This document shows positions 9,002 through 17,692 of a DNA stretch of 64,000 nt, one piece after another. Below the pieces are notes generated by a model. That model ran no database searches. It saw only the letters and a list, made by a program, of their open reading frames with translations, and was not told the origin of the DNA. The stretch comes from Chitinilyticum piscinae (GTDB lineage: Bacteria; Pseudomonadota; Gammaproteobacteria; Burkholderiales; Chitinibacteraceae), in contig NZ_JADFUA010000003.1 in the NCBI RefSeq assembly GCF_015223195.1, positions 248,001 through 312,000 on the forward strand, read 5' to 3'. Every line of letters begins with the position of its first letter. Position 1 is the stretch's first letter. The position numbers and the translations under genes were made by a program.

Positions 9002-10128
9002 GGGGTATCCTCTTTCTTGCCTTGTGCCTGCAGGCCATAGGCGGCGTACAGCGTACGCATCATGGTGGCCAGCGTATAGCCACGCTCGATTTTCGCACGT
9101 CCGGCCGCACCGAGTACGCGGCGCAGCGGCGGATGGTCAATCAATTCCGCCAGCCGGGCGACGAAATCGTCGGCATCGCGGCACAGCCAGCCAGTGTTGC
9201 CGTTTTCCACCAGATCACGGTTGCCGTCGATATCGGTCGCCAGCACCGGCAGGCCGGCGCCCATCGCTTCGAGCACCGCCACCGGCAGCCCTTCCCAGCG
9301 CGACGTCTGCAGGTAGATATCCAGCGTGGCCAGCTGCGCCAGCGTCTGCGCACGCGTCTGCCAGCCTGTCAGCGTAACACCGGCCTTCTTCAGCGCTGCC
9401 TCGCCGGCCTCCTCGCCGCCGCCGATCCAGACGAATTCGACGCCGGGCTGGGTCAGCGTGGTGGCGATGCGGGCAAACAGCTCGGGATTGCGCGCGGTGG
9501 TCACGCGCCCGGCCATGCCGATACGCAGACGCTGGCCGCCATTATTTAATGCAGGTATTGACGCCAAATCTACAGAATTATTGACCACCAGCACCGTACC
9601 CCCAAGGGTACGTCGAATCTTGGCCGCCTCGCTGTCCGAGCAGGCAATAAAGCTCACCGGAATGTGCACCAGCAACTTTTCCAGCAGCAGGAACACCAGA
9701 TTCTTGATCCGCCCCGCTTCGCGCTGCAGAAAGGACAAGCCATGCGGCGAGAAGAACCAGCGCGTGCCCGGCAGCCTGACGAACAGGCTGGCAAGGCGCC
9801 CCAGCGCACCGGCCTTGCTCGAATGCAGGTGCACCACATCCGGCGCAAGCTCCGTCAGCCAGTGCACCAGCGCCCGGCCGGCGCGGAAATCCTGCAGCGG
9901 ATTGATCGCACGGCACATCGGCACGTGAATGAAATGGATCTCCGCGTGGAACAATTCTCGCCAGTTAAGCGGTGTATCTTCGCGCTGCGAGTGGATGACG
10001 GTCACGCGATGGCCATCAGTAGCCTGACCGTTGGCCATGACGGTCACCATCGATAGCGTGCCGCCGGCGAACGATTCAACCACGTGCACGATGTGGTGCC
10101 GGCTGGATACCGCAGGCAGCTCAGTCAT
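8998..10128 (-). CDS. Glycosyltransferase family 4 protein
   Basis: A 376-residue GT-B fold glycosyltransferase. The N-terminal half has VVESFAGGTLSMV and DVVHLHSSKAG, the signature of WcaI/RfaB-like enzymes acting on lipid-linked sugars. The C-terminal half has the nucleotide-sugar site GMAGRVTTARNPELF, TSRWEGLPVAVLEAMGAGLP and GNRDLVENGNTG. It is expected to add one sugar to the undecaprenyl-linked repeat unit at the cytoplasmic face; donor and acceptor cannot be told. It overlaps the upstream GT2 by 8 bases and the downstream transferase by 4, so it belongs to one tightly packed minus-strand operon. Confidence 0.9.
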   Translation of the reverse strand: MTELPAVSSRHHIVHVVESFAGGTLSMVTVMANGQATDGHRVTVIHSQREDTPLNWRELFHAEIHFIHVPMCRAINPLQDFRAGRALVHWLTELAPDVVHLHSSKAGALGRLASLFVRLPGTRWFFSPHGLSFLQREAGRIKNLVFLLLEKLLVHIPVSFIACSDSEAAKIRRTLGGTVLVVNNSVDLASIPALNNGGQRLRIGMAGRVTTARNPELFARIATTLTQPGVEFVWIGGGEEAGEAALKKAGVTLTGWQTRAQTLAQLATLDIYLQTSRWEGLPVAVLEAMGAGLPVLATDIDGNRDLVENGNTGWLCRDADDFVARLAELIDHPPLRRVLGAAGRAKIERGYTLATMMRTLYAAYGLQAQGKKEDTP

Positions 10129-10963
10129 CGCCCGTGGCCTTGCGCGAGGTACGCCGCAATGCAGCCTTCAACCGGAACACCAGCCCATAGGGCATGAGCA
10201 TCAGCCCGCGCGTACGCAGCCGGCCGGCCAGCGCCGCCAGCGAGCCGTCGCTATTGGCCTTTTGCACCTTCAGCCGCGAGGCAAGCTGCTTCTGCCGCTT
10301 GGACAGCGAAATGCCGCCGGGGTCGAGCTCGTAATGGATCAGCACCTCGGGCAGATTGGCCACCCTGAAATGCCGCACAAAGGCATAGAACAGCGCGTAA
10401 TCCTCCGCTGCCGGCGCATCCAGCGGATACAGCCCGGTCGTTGCCAGCCCTGCGGTGCGGTACATCACCGCCGGATGGACGAAAGCCGAGTTCTTGCGCA
10501 TCGTCTGCACGATGTCCTCATGGCGTTCGGGATGGCGCAAGACGAATTGCTCGACGCCCTGCTGGTCGACAAAGCGCGCCGCACCGCCAAGCAGATACAC
10601 CTCGGGGTGCTGCTCCAGAAAGCTTAACTGGCGCTGGATGCGGTCAGATACATTCAGGTCACCACAATCCAGCCGGGCAATGAATTCGTAGCCGCGCGAT
10701 TGCGCCCACTGCAGGCCGGCGTTCAGCGCCCCCTCGATGCCCTTGTTCTGCGGCAGGGACAGAAAGCGCAGCACGCCACGCCCCTTAAACGCCGCACGCG
10801 CGCCGGCCTCGTCAATCGGCGCGCGCGTGCTGCCGTCGTCCACCACCAGCACATCGCAAGGCTCGTCCGCGCCTATGGACGCCAGCGAGGCGTTCAGCGC
10901 CTGCGGGTTGTTGTAATGCGGGATCAGCAGCAGCACGGGCTGCCTGTGCAATTGTTCGGTCAT
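10121..10963 (-). CDS. Glycosyltransferase family 2 protein (copy 2 of a tandem pair)
   Basis: A GT-A fold glycosyltransferase of 280 residues. LLLIPHYNNPQALNASL opens the domain, DVLVVDDGSTR gives the first Asp motif and FIARLDCGDLN the metal-binding D-x-D-like motif. It is a clear paralogue of the gene just upstream (10960-11766): both share IPHYNNPQ, VVDDGSTRA, NVSDRIQRQ/NVSDRIRRQ, FVHPAVMYR/FTHPAVMFR and a SLSKRQKQ/SLSRRRQQ motif, and stretches are almost identical at DNA level. The ATG at 10963 overlaps the stop of the upstream copy (ATGA). Two related enzymes in a row may add similar sugars or linkages. Confidence 0.9.
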   Translation of the reverse strand: MTEQLHRQPVLLLIPHYNNPQALNASLASIGADEPCDVLVVDDGSTRAPIDEAGARAAFKGRGVLRFLSLPQNKGIEGALNAGLQWAQSRGYEFIARLDCGDLNVSDRIQRQLSFLEQHPEVYLLGGAARFVDQQGVEQFVLRHPERHEDIVQTMRKNSAFVHPAVMYRTAGLATTGLYPLDAPAAEDYALFYAFVRHFRVANLPEVLIHYELDPGGISLSKRQKQLASRLKVQKANSDGSLAALAGRLRTRGLMLMPYGLVFRLKAALRRTSRKATGDD

Positions 10964-11766
10964 GCCCAATCCTTGCGGCCTAGCAGTTTCTTGATGCCCC
11001 GCGTCACCGACAAGGGCAGCGCGAACGAGGCCAGCGCCTTACCCATGCTAACGGCCGATGCCGGTTTCCAGTCAAAATGGCGCGCCAGCAGCTTGAGGCG
11101 CATCGCCTGCTGCTGGCGGCGGCGGCTCAGCGAGATGCCGCTGTCGTTGTATTCGCTTTTCACCAGCACGTCAGGCAGGTTGGCCGTCTGGTAGCGAGTA
11201 ATGAACTGCCAGAAATACGCAAAATCTTCTGCCGCCTTGCAATCCAGCGGGTACAGGCCGATTTCGCGCACGCCCGCCAGGCGGAACATCACCGCCGGAT
11301 GGGTGAAGGCATTGTCCTTGTGCATCTGCCGCACGATCTCAGCGTGCGTTTGCGGCTGGCGGATCGTGAAGCGGTCACCCGAAGCATCAAAAAAGGTGAC
11401 GGCACTGCCGACCAGATACACCTCGGGGTGTGCATCCAGAAACGCCATCTGGCGGCGGATGCGGTCGGATACGTTCAGGTCATCGCAATCCAGCCGCGCA
11501 CAGAACTCATAGCCAGCCGCCAGCATCGCTTCCAGCCCGGTATTGAGCGCGTACTCGATGCCGGCATTCACCGGCAGATAGAGAAAATGCAGCTCGCCCC
11601 GCGCGCGAAACGCGGCCTGCGCAGCGGCTTCGTCGATCGTTGCGCGGGTGCTGCCATCGTCGACGACAAAGACATCCACCGCTTCGTCAACGCCCACCGA
11701 TGCCAGCGACGCGAGCAACCCCTGCGGGTTGTTGTAATGCGGGATCAGCAGCGCGGCACGGTTCAT
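10960..11766 (-). CDS. Glycosyltransferase family 2 protein (copy 1 of a tandem pair)
   Basis: A 268-residue GT2 enzyme and first gene of this minus-strand transcription unit. It has ALLIPHYNNPQGLLASL, DVFVVDDGSTRA, FCARLDCDDLN (the metal/nucleotide site) and ALNTGLEAML. I start at the ATG at 11766; an in-frame ATG at 11784 would add six residues before the conserved beginning. Compared with its paralogue downstream it keeps DCDD where the other has DCGD, so the copies have begun to diverge at the active site. The 222 bases upstream separate it from the divergent small membrane protein gene and should hold the operon promoter. Confidence 0.9.
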   Translation of the reverse strand: MNRAALLIPHYNNPQGLLASLASVGVDEAVDVFVVDDGSTRATIDEAAAQAAFRARGELHFLYLPVNAGIEYALNTGLEAMLAAGYEFCARLDCDDLNVSDRIRRQMAFLDAHPEVYLVGSAVTFFDASGDRFTIRQPQTHAEIVRQMHKDNAFTHPAVMFRLAGVREIGLYPLDCKAAEDFAYFWQFITRYQTANLPDVLVKSEYNDSGISLSRRRQQQAMRLKLLARHFDWKPASAVSMGKALASFALPLSVTRGIKKLLGRKDWA

Positions 11767-11988
11767 GGCGAAGCACGGAAGCAAAAGCGCGATTTTACCG
11801 TCTGCGCAGCAGCTTGACTGCCCGCGGCCGTAACAAACTGTCGCCCGGGCTTTCGGGTAAGGTGTTTCCCCTACTTAAATGCAACACAAACTTACAAACT
11901 GAGAATGATTTTTGACATGCAACACCCCGATCATGTTTATTCCATCTTTCAGGCACTCGCCTCAATCAATCTGGACAAGGAGTACTTC

Positions 11989-12327
11989 ATGGGCGCTCTC
12001 ATTGGCGTGATCATCTATCTGGCCATCATCGTCGGTATCGTTGCCGGCTTCTGGAAAACCTACACCAAGGCCGGCAAGCCGGGCTGGGCATCGATCGTTC
12101 CGATCTACAACTTCATCGTGCTGCTCGAAATCGTGAAGAAGCCGCTGTGGTGGATCGTGCTGCTGCTGATCCCGCTGGTCAACTTCGTTGCGCTGATCAT
12201 GATCTATCTGGAGCTGGCCAAGAAATTCGGCAAGGGTGCCGGCTTTGGTATCGGCCTGGTGTTCCTGCCGTTCATCTTTGTCCCGATGCTGGGCTTCGGC
12301 GACGCCGAGTACAACGAAGCCGCTTGA
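11989..12327 (+). CDS. Small DUF5684-like membrane protein
   Basis: A 112-residue inner-membrane protein with three to four predicted helices (about 4-24, 45-62, 63-80, 88-105). The pattern KAGKPGWASIVPIYN between the first two helices is the hallmark of the DUF5684-type family, whose function I do not know. The ATG at 11989 is preferred because AAGGAG sits six bases before it; in-frame upstream starts at 11905 and 11917 lack a ribosome site and would add soluble residues. It is transcribed against the polysaccharide genes on either side and has its own strong terminator, so it is a separate unit inserted in the locus. Confidence 0.8.
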   Translation: MGALIGVIIYLAIIVGIVAGFWKTYTKAGKPGWASIVPIYNFIVLLEIVKKPLWWIVLLLIPLVNFVALIMIYLELAKKFGKGAGFGIGLVFLPFIFVPMLGFGDAEYNEAA

Positions 12328-12350
12328 TCTCACGCTGTATCACCGCATAC

Positions 12351-12376
12351 AAAAACCGCCCTTGAGGCGGTTTTTG
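12351..12376 (+). terminator. Rho-independent terminator
   Basis: A perfect ten-base stem (AAAAACCGCC / GGCGGTTTTT) with a five-base loop and a T-run, 24 bases after the stop of the small membrane protein gene. Confidence 0.9.
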
Positions 12377-12401
12377 TTCATTCAATTTGAGCCCAACCCG
12401 A

Positions 12402-12872
12402 ATGACAGCTCGTAAACGCACCCGCTTTGATACTCTGCTTGCCACCTTCGACGCCTTTTACCTAGCCCTTGCCGCGTTACCCGATGAGCGTATCCGCGAA
12501 GAAGCAAGACGATACGGTCAGACCAAACAGCAAACAGAACAATGGCTCTCGGAAAAAAAGGTCACTCGCGGCCAGTTGGCAGAAGGGTGGTTGCAGGGTT
12601 TACGTGAAATACCTGAGGGCTTCGGCGGCTACCCATGTGCAATCCGGCCACAGGTGATTGCTGCATACTATGCAGCCCTAGAACAGGAATATCCCCAGTT
12701 TCTGGAGCAAGAAGCCGCCAAACTGCAGAAGGTGCTGAATCGGGGCAAAATTCGCACGGAACGAGAGTATTACCTGATACGCAACCTGGTGGATCAGCTG
12801 GAAGGCAAGCCCGAGCATAAGGAGCGCTTATGCCGCTACTATACCCTGTTAGAACACTTCGAAAGCAGATAG
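12402..12872 (+). CDS. Hypothetical protein, charged and helical
   Basis: A 156-residue soluble protein rich in Arg, Lys and Glu, predicted mostly alpha-helical, with no signal peptide or membrane segment and no motif I recognise. Visible features are TRFDTLLATFDAFY near the start, REEARRYGQTKQQTEQWL, and EREYYLIRNLVDQLEG near the end. The ATG at 12402 is chosen over an in-frame TTG at 12387. It ends seven bases before the convergent GT4 gene. Its base composition is slightly more AT-rich than the neighbouring glycosyltransferases. Function unknown. Confidence 0.7.
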   Translation: MTARKRTRFDTLLATFDAFYLALAALPDERIREEARRYGQTKQQTEQWLSEKKVTRGQLAEGWLQGLREIPEGFGGYPCAIRPQVIAAYYAALEQEYPQFLEQEAAKLQKVLNRGKIRTEREYYLIRNLVDQLEGKPEHKERLCRYYTLLEHFESR

Positions 12873-12879
12873 CTCCGCT

Positions 12880-13959
12880 TCAATCTAAGAGTTTCTGCCA
12901 CTTTTCCAGCGTGGTTTTCGCTGAGTACCGCACAGCCCTTTCCAGCAGCCACCAGCTCAATGCGGCACGATCCTGCCGCTGCAGCAGCCCGGCCAGAGCA
13001 GCACCGCTGGCCTCGTCGACCACAAACTCGCCGCGCCGCTCGCCAAACAGCTCATACACCCCGCCGGCATTGGTCGACACCACCGGCAGCCCCTGGGCCA
13101 TCGCCTCCAGCACGACCAGCGGGCAACCCTCGAAGCTGGAGGTCAACAGCAGCACGTCAGCCGCCTGCAGGTAAGGCGCAACCTCCTCCTGACGGCCCGC
13201 CAGTACTAGCTGCTCCGCAAGTCCGCGTCGTTGCGCCTCGTCGCGCAGCCAGCCTTCGAGCGGGCCATCCCCAACGACGGTGAGCTGTGCCGGCAGGGCC
13301 CGGGCATTCAATTCGGCGAGTGCGTCCAGCCACAGTCCCGGCTGTTTTTCTTCGGCGATGCGCCCCACAAACACCATGCGCAGCAGCGCGGACGGTTCGC
13401 GCGGCAGCGGGGGCGAGCCTGCCGGGTCTGCGTCGTCGATGAAATTGGGCAGCACCTGCCAGCCGGGGCGTGGTGCCTCCCCCAGCCAGCGCGACAGGGA
13501 TTCGCGCGCATGCTGCGATACAAAGATCAGCTCATCCAGCCGGCGATACACATACCGGCAGGCAAAACGGTGCACCGGGTTCATGCGGGCAAAGGCGTCC
13601 AGCTCGGCCATGGGCCCATGCACCCAGCCCAGCACGCGCTTGCCCAGGCCGCGGGTCGCCGCAAAGGCCATATACAGCGGCAGCAGGAAGGTACCGGCGA
13701 TCACGACATCATGTTCGCGGGCGATGCGCCGCGCCGCCCGCCAGCCCTTGAGCCATGTCCACGGCTTGAGCGGCTGCCACTGCGCCGACAGATCGACGAC
13801 CTTCACCTGGCGGATGCGCGCCTCCCAGAGATTGCGATGACCTCCCAGCAACACCAGCGTGACGTCGAAACCCCGGGCCACCAGCCCTTCACCAACCAGC
13901 ACCGCACAGCGCTCGACGCCGCCGAGCCCCAGATCACGCAGAAAAATGGCGACCTTCAC
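12880..13959 (-). CDS. Glycosyltransferase family 4 protein
   Basis: A 359-residue GT-B glycosyltransferase. It opens KVAIFLRDLGLGGVERC, the typical acceptor-side loop of WbpY/Wzx-linked GT4 enzymes, and has FVGRIAEEKQPGLWLDAL for donor binding and LLTSSFEGCPLVVLEAMAQGLPVV with the E-x7-E catalytic pattern. The start is GTG at 13959, which overlaps the stop of the upstream GT2 (GTGA); the longer reading frame to 14133 is only the reverse of that gene's tail. It is the last gene of the wzx-GT2-GT4 unit and converges with the unknown gene at 12402-12872. Confidence 0.9.
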   Translation of the reverse strand: MKVAIFLRDLGLGGVERCAVLVGEGLVARGFDVTLVLLGGHRNLWEARIRQVKVVDLSAQWQPLKPWTWLKGWRAARRIAREHDVVIAGTFLLPLYMAFAATRGLGKRVLGWVHGPMAELDAFARMNPVHRFACRYVYRRLDELIFVSQHARESLSRWLGEAPRPGWQVLPNFIDDADPAGSPPLPREPSALLRMVFVGRIAEEKQPGLWLDALAELNARALPAQLTVVGDGPLEGWLRDEAQRRGLAEQLVLAGRQEEVAPYLQAADVLLLTSSFEGCPLVVLEAMAQGLPVVSTNAGGVYELFGERRGEFVVDEASGAALAGLLQRQDRAALSWWLLERAVRYSAKTTLEKWQKLLD

Positions 13960-14972
13960 GCCCGAACCTGCTTCAGCGTCTGCCACAGCCAGTCGCTCAT
14001 CCCCATACGCAGCAGCAGCTTGCGCCACTTGCCCATTTCCGCCATGGGTATTGGCATGGAGGCATGATAGAGCATGACTTCCGGCAGCATACCTGCATGC
14101 AAACCCTGGGTGCGCTGCAATGCATCCAGCCACACTTCACCCAGCACGCTGCGCGCCCCGTCCATCAGCACGGCAAGCTGGCGCAAAATGCCCATGAACT
14201 CGCGGAATTCGCCAGTACTCAGCAAGCGCCCCGGCTCGGCCAGCTCGGCAAAGCGGTCCGCCAGCGCCTGCAGCGGCACCGGCAGCGCCCACTGCGCATA
14301 GCCCAGCCGCACGCGCATCGCGGTTTCGCGCAACTCGTCACGCTTGCTCTGGGTGATCTGTCCGGCGTGGGTACGGTAATGCAGCAGCACACGCGGCACC
14401 GTGGTAAAGCGGGCGCCTGCGCGCGCCAGCGCACACCAGAGTGCGTAATCTTCCGCATGGCGGGCGTCGGCCGCATACGGATGGGCCAGCAGCAGCTCAC
14501 GGCGCGCCAGCACGGTCGGATGCGCCAGCGCCGAATTGAACAGCAGCATCGCGCGAATCCCGGCATCCGAGGTCGGCAAATGCCATTCGCCATCGCGGTC
14601 ACCGAAGAAATGCACCCAGGCACCACAAACATCGGCAGCGGTTTCCTGCACGCGCATCAGCTGGCGCTCGAGCCGGTCATCGGTACACAGGTCATCGGCA
14701 TCGATCCGGGCGATCCATTCGCCTTCCGCGGCGGCGATCCCCTCGTTCAGCGTCGCAATCAGGCCACGGTTGTCACGACTGATGACGCGAAAGCGCGGAT
14801 CACGGCGCGCCGCCGTCTGCAGGATGGCCAGCGTAGCATCGGTTGAACCATCATCAATCGCGACGCACTCCCAACGGGTATATGACTGACGAACAATGGA
14901 GTCTAGGGTTTCCTGAAGATACCCCGCCGCGTTATAGCAGGGCAGCACAAAACTCACCAGGGGGCAGCTCAT
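13956..14972 (-). CDS. Glycosyltransferase family 2 protein
   Basis: A 338-residue GT2 enzyme: VSFVLPCYNAAGYLQETLDS begins the GT-A domain, CVAIDDGSTDATL follows, and WIARIDADDLC carries the D-x-D metal site. A C-terminal extension of about 100 residues after the catalytic domain has no motif I recognise. The ATG at 14972 overlaps the stop of the flippase gene (ATGA) and is clearly the start; the frame extending to 15083 is antisense overlap. It belongs to the same coupled unit as the flippase and the GT4 gene and should build the repeat unit before export. Confidence 0.9.
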   Translation of the reverse strand: MSCPLVSFVLPCYNAAGYLQETLDSIVRQSYTRWECVAIDDGSTDATLAILQTAARRDPRFRVISRDNRGLIATLNEGIAAAEGEWIARIDADDLCTDDRLERQLMRVQETAADVCGAWVHFFGDRDGEWHLPTSDAGIRAMLLFNSALAHPTVLARRELLLAHPYAADARHAEDYALWCALARAGARFTTVPRVLLHYRTHAGQITQSKRDELRETAMRVRLGYAQWALPVPLQALADRFAELAEPGRLLSTGEFREFMGILRQLAVLMDGARSVLGEVWLDALQRTQGLHAGMLPEVMLYHASMPIPMAEMGKWRKLLLRMGMSDWLWQTLKQVRA

Positions 14973-16258
14973 GAGCCGATCTCCGCATAAATCCGTCGTG
15001 CGCGCAGCCAGAACGCGCCCACGATAAAGCCTTCCACCAGCAGCACACACAGCGCGGCACGATTGGCCGCGCCGGGGAACCACTCGGCGCCGCCCGCCTG
15101 CGCCGGCAGCGCCCAGGGCGCCAGCACCAGCAGCATCAGCGCCACATTGAGCAGGCCGGCCAGGACCAGCACCCGGCTGAAATAGCGCTCATGGCCGAAC
15201 ACCAGCAGGGTCTGCTGGCCATACACATACGACAGCGCCCCCAGCAGGATGACCGGCGCCAGCAGGATCATCACCGCATCAGCCTGTGCATAGGAGCTAC
15301 CCAGAACCCAGATCAGCAGCGGCGTGCAGACGATCAGCCCCAGCGTCATCGCCAAACCGGCTCCGCCCTGCAGCCGCCAGGCGCGGCGTATCAGCGCCAG
15401 TGCAGCCGGCTGGTCGTGCGCAACCAACTGGGCAATCCGCGGATAGGTCGCCTGCACCAGCGGCCCGATCAGGCCTTGCGCGATGTAGACCAGCTTGTTG
15501 GCGGCAGCAAACAGCCCCACCTGCGCGGGCGCGGCAAAGAACCCCAGCAGCACGGCGGTCGAGGTCGTGTACAGGCTGGTCGAAATCGCAGAGAGGAAAA
15601 ATGGCCAGCTGGCACGCAGTGCCTGATACAGCTCGCGGGGCGACACCCGCAACCACGGCGGCGGCGCCACACCCCAGCCGCTAACACACCAGAACAGGCC
15701 GGCCAGCACTTGCGGCGTCGCCTGCAGCAAGACGGCCAACACCACGTCCTCGGGGCCATCGACAAAGACCAGCAGAAAGCCCAGCGTCGCGGCGCGCGCC
15801 ACCACCATCATGCCGCTGGCGAGCTGCATCTTCTCGTAGCCTTGGAAATACCAGATGGGGAATAGCACGGAGCTCAGAATGTAGAGCTGGCTGGCGGCAA
15901 ATACCCCCCAGTGCTCGCGCCAGCTTCCCAAGGCAAAGGTCAGCACCAGCAGCACCAGCGACGAGGCCAGCATCAGCAGCGTCTTGGCCCAGGTGACCTT
16001 CCAGAAGACCCGCGCCGCCGCATCGCGGTCGTCCCGCACCTGCGCCAGATCACGCACAGCGGAGAGATTGAAGCCGAAATCCGTGACCAGCACGCCATAC
16101 TGAATGGCGGCAAAGGCGTAATTCATGACACCAAAGCCATCTGCCCCCAGCGTGCGCGCCAGAAAGGGAAAGGTGACAAAAGACACCAGATAGTTGAGCC
16201 CCTGGATCAGGTAAAGCGCAACAATCGTGGATTTGAGGCGGGAATCAAACACGGACAT
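14969..16258 (-). CDS. Polysaccharide flippase, Wzx type
   Basis: A 429-residue MATE/MOP-type membrane protein with about 12 predicted helices. The start (LYLIQGLNYLVSFVTFPFLARTLGADGFG) is diagnostic for the Wzx family, which moves undecaprenyl-linked repeat units across the inner membrane. It heads a three-gene unit with overlapping stops and starts. Its partner polymerase Wzy is not in the window, which is odd for a complete Wzx/Wzy pathway. The 230 bases upstream of its ATG, back to the small peptide gene after galE, probably contain the promoter. Confidence 0.92.
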   Translation of the reverse strand: MSVFDSRLKSTIVALYLIQGLNYLVSFVTFPFLARTLGADGFGVMNYAFAAIQYGVLVTDFGFNLSAVRDLAQVRDDRDAAARVFWKVTWAKTLLMLASSLVLLVLTFALGSWREHWGVFAASQLYILSSVLFPIWYFQGYEKMQLASGMMVVARAATLGFLLVFVDGPEDVVLAVLLQATPQVLAGLFWCVSGWGVAPPPWLRVSPRELYQALRASWPFFLSAISTSLYTTSTAVLLGFFAAPAQVGLFAAANKLVYIAQGLIGPLVQATYPRIAQLVAHDQPAALALIRRAWRLQGGAGLAMTLGLIVCTPLLIWVLGSSYAQADAVMILLAPVILLGALSYVYGQQTLLVFGHERYFSRVLVLAGLLNVALMLLVLAPWALPAQAGGAEWFPGAANRAALCVLLVEGFIVGAFWLRARRIYAEIGS

Positions 16259-16488
16259 CAGCCTGCAGACGATGGCCGTATCTTACCTGCTTGCGGCGCC
16301 GCCCGCGCAGGCCGGCGTATCCGTCCAGGGCATTCTGTGGGTAAAACGGTGTCTGTTTTCGGGGCCCGCACCCGACACACCCACGGTCTTTCAACACCAA
16401 AAACAATGGCAAAAGCAGCAAGAAAGAAACCGACCAACTTCCAATCCGGAAGAGGCAAGACGATCCCTCCGGAGGAAAGCGCACAAGG

Positions 16489-16608
16489 TCAGCGCTTCAG
16501 CACCGCAAGCACGGCGGCGATCAGTACGGCAAGTGCAATGGCGGCACCGATCCCCAAGAGCAGCCAGCCCAGCACAAGGACTGCCAGCGCCAGCAGCCCC
16601 GCGCGCAT
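16489..16608 (-). CDS. Putative 39-residue membrane peptide after galE
   Basis: A short frame starting one base after the galE stop (galE TGA occupies 16610-16612, this ATG 16606-16608). It encodes MRAGLLALAVLVLGW, then another run of Leu/Ile/Ala/Gly, ending AVLAVLKR: one or two membrane helices and a positive C-terminus. Such a clean hydrophobic peptide coupled to galE is more than expected by chance, but it is short and I know no family for it. It could be a real small protein or an accidental frame. Confidence 0.4.
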   Translation of the reverse strand: MRAGLLALAVLVLGWLLLGIGAAIALAVLIAAVLAVLKR

Positions 16609-16609
16609 G

Positions 16610-17623
16610 TCAGTCGCCGTAACCGTTGGGGTTGGCACTCTGCCAGCGCCAGCTATCCGCGCACATGTCGTCCAGTGTCTTTTCCACCGTCCAGCCCAGC
16701 TGCTCGCGGGCCAAGGCCGGGTCGGCGTAGCAGGCCGCCACATCACCCGCGCGACGTGCAACGATCTGATAGGGCACCGGACGACCGGAAGCCTTCTCGA
16801 AGGCATGCACCATATCCAGCACCGAATAGCCGGTACCGGTTCCCAGATTGACCGTCAGCAGCCCCGGGGCGGTTTGCAGCTTCTGCAGCGCCTTGACATG
16901 GCCGCGCGCCAGATCGACCACGTGGATGTAATCGCGCACGCCGGTGCCATCGTGCGTCGGGTAATCGCCGCCGAAGACCGACAACTGCGCGCGCTTGCCG
17001 ACCGCCACCTGGGCAACGAAGGGCATCAGGTTGTTCGGAATGCCCTGCGGGTCCTCGCCGATCTGGCCACTGGGGTGCGCCCCGACCGGATTGAAATAGC
17101 GCAACAGGGCGATGTTCCAGTCCGGATTGACCAGGCTGAAATCCCGCAGCATGTCTTCGATCATCAGCTTGCTGCGGCCATAGGGATTGGTCGCCGAGAG
17201 CGGAAAATCCTCGCGGATGGGCACGCTGGCCGGATCGCCGTACACCGTGGCGCTGCTGGAAAACACCAGCTGCGTCACCCGGGCCGCCACCATCGCCTCC
17301 AGCAGGCGCACGGTACCGACCACATTGTTGTCGTAGTACATCAGCGGCTTGGCCACCGATTCGCCGACGGCCTTGAGCCCGGCAAAGTGCACCACCGCCG
17401 AGAATGGGTAGGCCGCGAAAGCGGCATCCAGCGCGACACGATCACGGATGTCGCCTTCAATGCAGAGCACCGGCTTGCCTGACAGCATTTCCAGCCGGCG
17501 CAACGCCTCGGGCTTGGCATTGCTGAAGTTGTCGAATATCACCGGCGTAAAACCGGCCTCGCACAATTCCAGGTAGGTATGCGAACCGATATAGCCAGCA
17601 CCGCCGGTCAGAAGCACATACAT
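16610..17623 (-). CDS. galE: UDP-glucose 4-epimerase
   Basis: GalE interconverts UDP-glucose and UDP-galactose with bound NAD and so supplies UDP-galactose for surface sugars. The 337 residues match the family. [10 protein letters not shown] at the start is the NAD-binding loop, [10 protein letters not shown] and SSSATVYG contain the catalytic Ser region, and NPYGRSK is the Y-x3-K pair. [11 protein letters not shown] near residue 235 is typical of GalE rather than other extended SDR epimerases. It lies 69 bases downstream of lptG on the same strand and precedes the polysaccharide genes, fitting a supply role for the neighbouring WbaP-type transferase. Confidence 0.95.
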   Translation of the reverse strand: MYVLLTGGAGYIGSHTYLELCEAGFTPVIFDNFSNAKPEALRRLEMLSGKPVLCIEGDIRDRVALDAAFAAYPFSAVVHFAGLKAVGESVAKPLMYYDNNVVGTVRLLEAMVAARVTQLVFSSSATVYGDPASVPIREDFPLSATNPYGRSKLMIEDMLRDFSLVNPDWNIALLRYFNPVGAHPSGQIGEDPQGIPNNLMPFVAQVAVGKRAQLSVFGGDYPTHDGTGVRDYIHVVDLARGHVKALQKLQTAPGLLTVNLGTGTGYSVLDMVHAFEKASGRPVPYQIVARRAGDVAACYADPALAREQLGWTVEKTLDDMCADSWRWQSANPNGYGD

Positions 17624-17692
17624 GTCAATGTATCCTCAAATCTACCCTGTGCGAGGCCTTGCAGCCAGGCAGGGGAAAAAGACATCAGCCGA

